NCBI RefSeq assembly: GCF_047663525.1
Contig: NC_092591.1
Span: 27,871,001-27,935,000 of the forward strand
DNA: 64,000 nucleotides
Reading direction: 5' to 3'
Source: Anas platyrhynchos
Lineage: Eukaryota > Chordata > Aves > Anseriformes > Anatidae
A program made the translations under genes and the position numbers. Positions 60,701-64,000 of the stretch are shown here, piece by piece; the stretch's first letter is position 1, and each line of letters starts with the position of its first letter. Under the pieces are notes generated by a model. That model was not told the origin of the DNA. It worked only from the letters and a program-made list of their open reading frames with translations, and did not search any database.

Positions 60701-63256
60701 CCTGGTCACCAAATGACCCATTCCCAGTCATCAGCAGGCTCAGAAAGGAGGCTCCCATAACTCACCCTACAGAAATGCCACCTGGGGAACCTCCTCTGCA
60801 AATTGCAAGGGCACCCTGAAGTGCTCCGGAGAAATTCCTGAACGACACGAGGTCTCTGCCCCGAGAAACCCGAAGGCTTGGTTTAAAAGGAGAGTCACAA
60901 CAAAGGCAGACGAGTCGTGCACATGCACACCAGGGTGGGTGAACGGGGATCACGGGGGCTTTCCATGCACAGCAAATAGCATAGAATAAAGACATGAGAG
61001 GAATTGGAATAAAAGAGAGAGTCGAGGAAGGGTTTCTAGCCCCAGATACCTTGCTGGTATGCTCTTAAATGGGGTCAGTGCAAAGCACATTGCTTATTTC
61101 ATACAGCACAGCCCCTGCACCACTGCTCCCTGCTTGCACTACCAGGCTCTGCATGCAGGGAACCAGTTCCCCGTGAGCACCTCCAGGTTCTCCCTCAGTC
61201 CCTGAGCTCCCACTGCACCTATCTGCTGGAATGCCAGTCCTACAAACAAGCACCGCTTGGCACCACAGCAAACCGGAGGTCCTGAGCAGCAGCACCCCCC
61301 CGGGAGCGTTCCTTGCAGCCCCCACAGGCGCCCTCCATGCAGGGGATTCTCCTCTCCCTGCTCCGCCTGGCTCTGCGGGCAGCCTTGGCCTCCATTTCCC
61401 ATTGGCACGGTGGGTTTTACAGCCCCCCCGTTCCCTCGGCTGTGCTGTAACCCTGCTCGCCACGCATGCGCAGGGCTCCCCGAGCAAGCTTGAGAAAAAT
61501 CTTGAGCAGAGAGCTTGTTTGGCTCCTTATCTGATGGACGATCCCAGGCCACTCGCCTGCCTTCCCCAAGCCTGTCAGGTGCCTCCTTCCCACTCGGCAT
61601 CAGGCGGGACAGGTGTATCTTCAGAGACAAAATTTTAAGGCTTGAAAAACAGGTTTTAAAACCCAGAGGGCAGCAGGATGCCGAGGAGCACTCGCCAGCT
61701 TTCCCCGCCGGGTGAGGACGGCGCTGAAGGTCTGGCTGCAGGAGCTCCCTCTGCATAGCAGCAAGGAGAGGAGCAGGGTGAGAGGAGGTCCCTGCAGCCA
61801 GCTCTCCTAAACACTGCTGTTCATCCCACAGTGGAGGGGAAAAGGTCCCACGCCTCCTAGGCTGGTCTTCCAGCTGCCCTACCGGGCAGAGGAGCTGGCA
61901 TTTGCAAGCTGCTTTTCTTTTATCACCCCAGCAGATTGAGTTTGCTGTAGCTGTTTGAGGATGATGGCGGTGTCCTACAAGCCCGGGCCATAAATCAAGG
62001 CTGCCAAGCACTGGAGCACCTCCTTTTCCTGCTCCCATCCCCGATACTGTGAACGTGCTCTGCACCTGCGCGCAGCCAGGGCTTTGGGATCCCAGCCTGA
62101 ACAGAGCTGCGCTGCAGAGAAACTAACCTCTGATCCCTACCAGCAGCCTCCCTTACGGGCAATGGAACAAATCAGAAGAGGAAAGCACCTTTAGCACACC
62201 CCGTGTTTGTTACGTGGATTAACGCAGCTGGTGCAGGGGGAAAGGGTAGGGATAGATGGAGTGGGACCTTGCTCAATCCATCCCCACACTGAGAGAGGTC
62301 ATTTGGAGAAATCCTGCTGAGCCGCAGCCCCCTTTTGGGAGGGTTTTGTTTTGGGGGGGCAGGAGGTTGCAGGGTGAACCCTGGTTTTCTGTGGGCCACA
62401 CGCTATGAGAAGCCTTACCCGGCCCTCTCAGGCATTTGGGCAATCATAATTGCGTTGTGCTGAATTTTAGGGGGCAAACTCTCCGAATGCAGGCACCTCA
62501 GTGGCTTTCTCGGCAAGGTGCCTGGCACCCAGCAAAAACATGCAGGGCATACAAACCCCATGCTATATTTGCCATAATCTCCATGCGGAGAATCTCCTGC
62601 TGTGAATGCTCCTGAGGAGCTCAGCCACCTTGCTCGGGTCTCCCAAGCCCAGCTGAGGCTGGATTCCAAAAAGCAGTGCAGGATCCAGGGCTTCCTCCCC
62701 TGTTCCCTTACCTTGCATCAAGGCAGGGACAGCCGCAAACCAGGGTGGGCTGAAGAGCCGTGTGAAAACCCCTTTGGTGTGCACCGCTGCCATCGCAGCA
62801 GCAGCGCTCGCAGACCACCCGCAGCCAGGTTTGTGCTGCCTGAACCGATTCCGAGTGATTCAAGCAGCACAATTCAAGAGCGATTCCAAGGCTCTGCCAC
62901 TGCAGAGAGGCATCCCGGCATCCAGCTGCTGCTCAGCAGCCCCAAATGTCCCCTCTGGTCCCATCCGCTCGGGCAGCCCTCCCCAAACACACCCTGCCAG
63001 CATGGCTGTGCCCGTCGCAGCCGGGGAGAAGACATCCGCATAGCCCTCGTGGCTATTCCAGCCAGAAATCCCCCATCCATCCAGCTCTAGGTAGGTGGGT
63101 TTTCTTACTGCAGCAGCAGCTCATTTTGCTTTGGGAGCCATCGCAAGGAAAAACAAAGCAAGCCAAAGCCAACAAAACCTCTTCTGCAGCGCTGAGCATC
63201 CTCCCGGCACAGCCGCCCTCCGCCAGCTGACAGAGGCCGAACCCGTACGCAGCAAC

Positions 63257-63301
63257 CCCCGAGCATCCAGCCCCGAGCATCCAGCCCCGAGCATCCAGCC
63301 C
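63257..63301. repeat. Three copies of CCCGAGCATCCAGC
   Basis: A 14-bp unit is repeated three times in tandem without mismatch. Confidence 0.95.
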
Positions 63302-64000
63302 TTTGGAAAACAAAGCTCCCTGCGGCCGTGCCCCGAGCCTTTCGCCCTCGCCGGACCAGACAATGCGAGCCAGCCCCAAACACTGCTCCACGGGCAGGCT
63401 GCTTTCAAGGTTAACATGGCCCCTGGGCTGCCAGGCACGAGCCTCAGCATCGCCTGCTGCTCCCTGGGCTTCCCGACCGTTCCCTGGGGGGTCCCTGTCT
63501 TTGCACCCCAAATTAGAGGGGGTCACTCGTCCCCGCTAGCTGCTTGGGACAGGGACGGGCTCTTTGACACATGCTCATGCGGAGCTGCGCTGCCCGCCAG
63601 GGAGCTGCTGACACCGCCGCAGTGCAAACGACAAACGCATCCGTGCCCCGAAAATCCAAATATCCTTAACAAAACAGCACCGCACCGCGTCCTTCCCTCC
63701 ACCAAAACCACAAATTACTGACCTGTGCACAGAGCTCCCCCAATGTGAGCTGAAGCACTGACATCAGCTTTTGCTGTTGCTCAGGAATTTAATTCTGGGG
63801 GAGGAGAAAGGGGTGGGGGGCAGAGCAGGAAGGAGAAGGAACTTATTTATCAATAAGGGAAATAATCACGGATCTTGTAAAAACAACCAGTGCTGCACAC
63901 AGAAACCAACGTTTATCACTAGGTGATAACTTGGGGGGGAGGTCAACAGCTCCCTGCACCTCAGGGGAGGTCAAGGGGATGATTTCCAAGGGGCAGCTCA

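Larger units (their letters stand above)
52667..64000. other. DUSP8 5' region / upstream DNA without a placed gene
   Basis: After the probable acceptor at 52683 the region should hold the first DUSP8 intron or promoter. Two good minus-strand donors could end an untranslated exon: CAG|GTGAGC near 52896 and AAG|GTAAGG at 62712. Other content: a CR1 relic (60597-60700), a T21 tract (59566-59586), a short tandem repeat (63257-63301), and many long chance ORFs (the largest is 308 codons, minus strand, 61139-62065). A minus-strand AATAAA at about 58793-58798 is the only hint of another transcript end. No RNA gene was recognised. Confidence 0.5.

Noticed and set aside
61139-62065. 308-codon minus-strand ORF
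   Set aside because: No recognisable domain; overlapping open frames on the plus strand point to low stop density.
1-64000. CRISPR arrays, tRNA or rRNA genes, intact retroviral or transposon coding regions
   Set aside because: None could be recognised on either strand; the repeats present are simple, minisatellite or truncated CR1.

Overview
This is vertebrate nuclear DNA, most likely from a bird. The evidence is a set of degraded CR1-type LINE 3' ends (about 11.55, 19.24, 33.6, 48.7, 49.05 and 60.6 kb), GC-rich introns with CpG islands, and two neighbouring minus-strand genes that match the MOB2-DUSP8 order of human 11p15.5. The species cannot be named from the sequence.

Layout. Positions 1-10855 are read as the 5' part of MOB2 intron 1; the rest of MOB2 lies off the left edge. 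The first coding exon of MOB2 is only 17 bases (10856-10872, minus strand) and sits in a CpG-island promoter with ETS-like and ZNF143-like sites. A G-rich minisatellite lies just inside the intron. From about 11.2 to 24.4 kb is intergenic DNA with CR1 fragments, a (GGAT)n microsatellite and no convincing gene. DUSP8 fills about 24.5-52.7 kb on the minus strand. All six coding exons can be placed with exact splice sites, and they give a 638-residue protein with active-site Cys246. A long 3' UTR probably ends at two alternative poly(A) signals near 25.7 and 24.5 kb. From 52.7 to 64 kb is DNA upstream of the DUSP8 start codon. It may hold an untranslated first exon, but none can be fixed with certainty.

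Function. DUSP8 is a dual-specificity MAP-kinase phosphatase that favours JNK and p38. MOB2 is a binding partner of the NDR kinases. They are neighbours transcribed in the same direction, not an operon.

Most notable for follow-up: (1) a possible alternative first coding exon inside a CpG island in DUSP8 intron 3 (39171-39288), whose phase-1 donor fits exon 4 and would give a phosphatase lacking its kinase-docking domain; (2) repeated TGACATCA (c-Jun/ATF2-type) octamers across DUSP8 introns, suggesting JNK feedback; (3) a perfect 16-bp inverted repeat at 3984-4043; (4) a regulatory cluster with a perfect D-box at 44517-44660; (5) a minisatellite that seems to have grown from a CR1 tail and is flanked by an inverted CR1 copy. 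No previously undescribed multi-gene system was seen.
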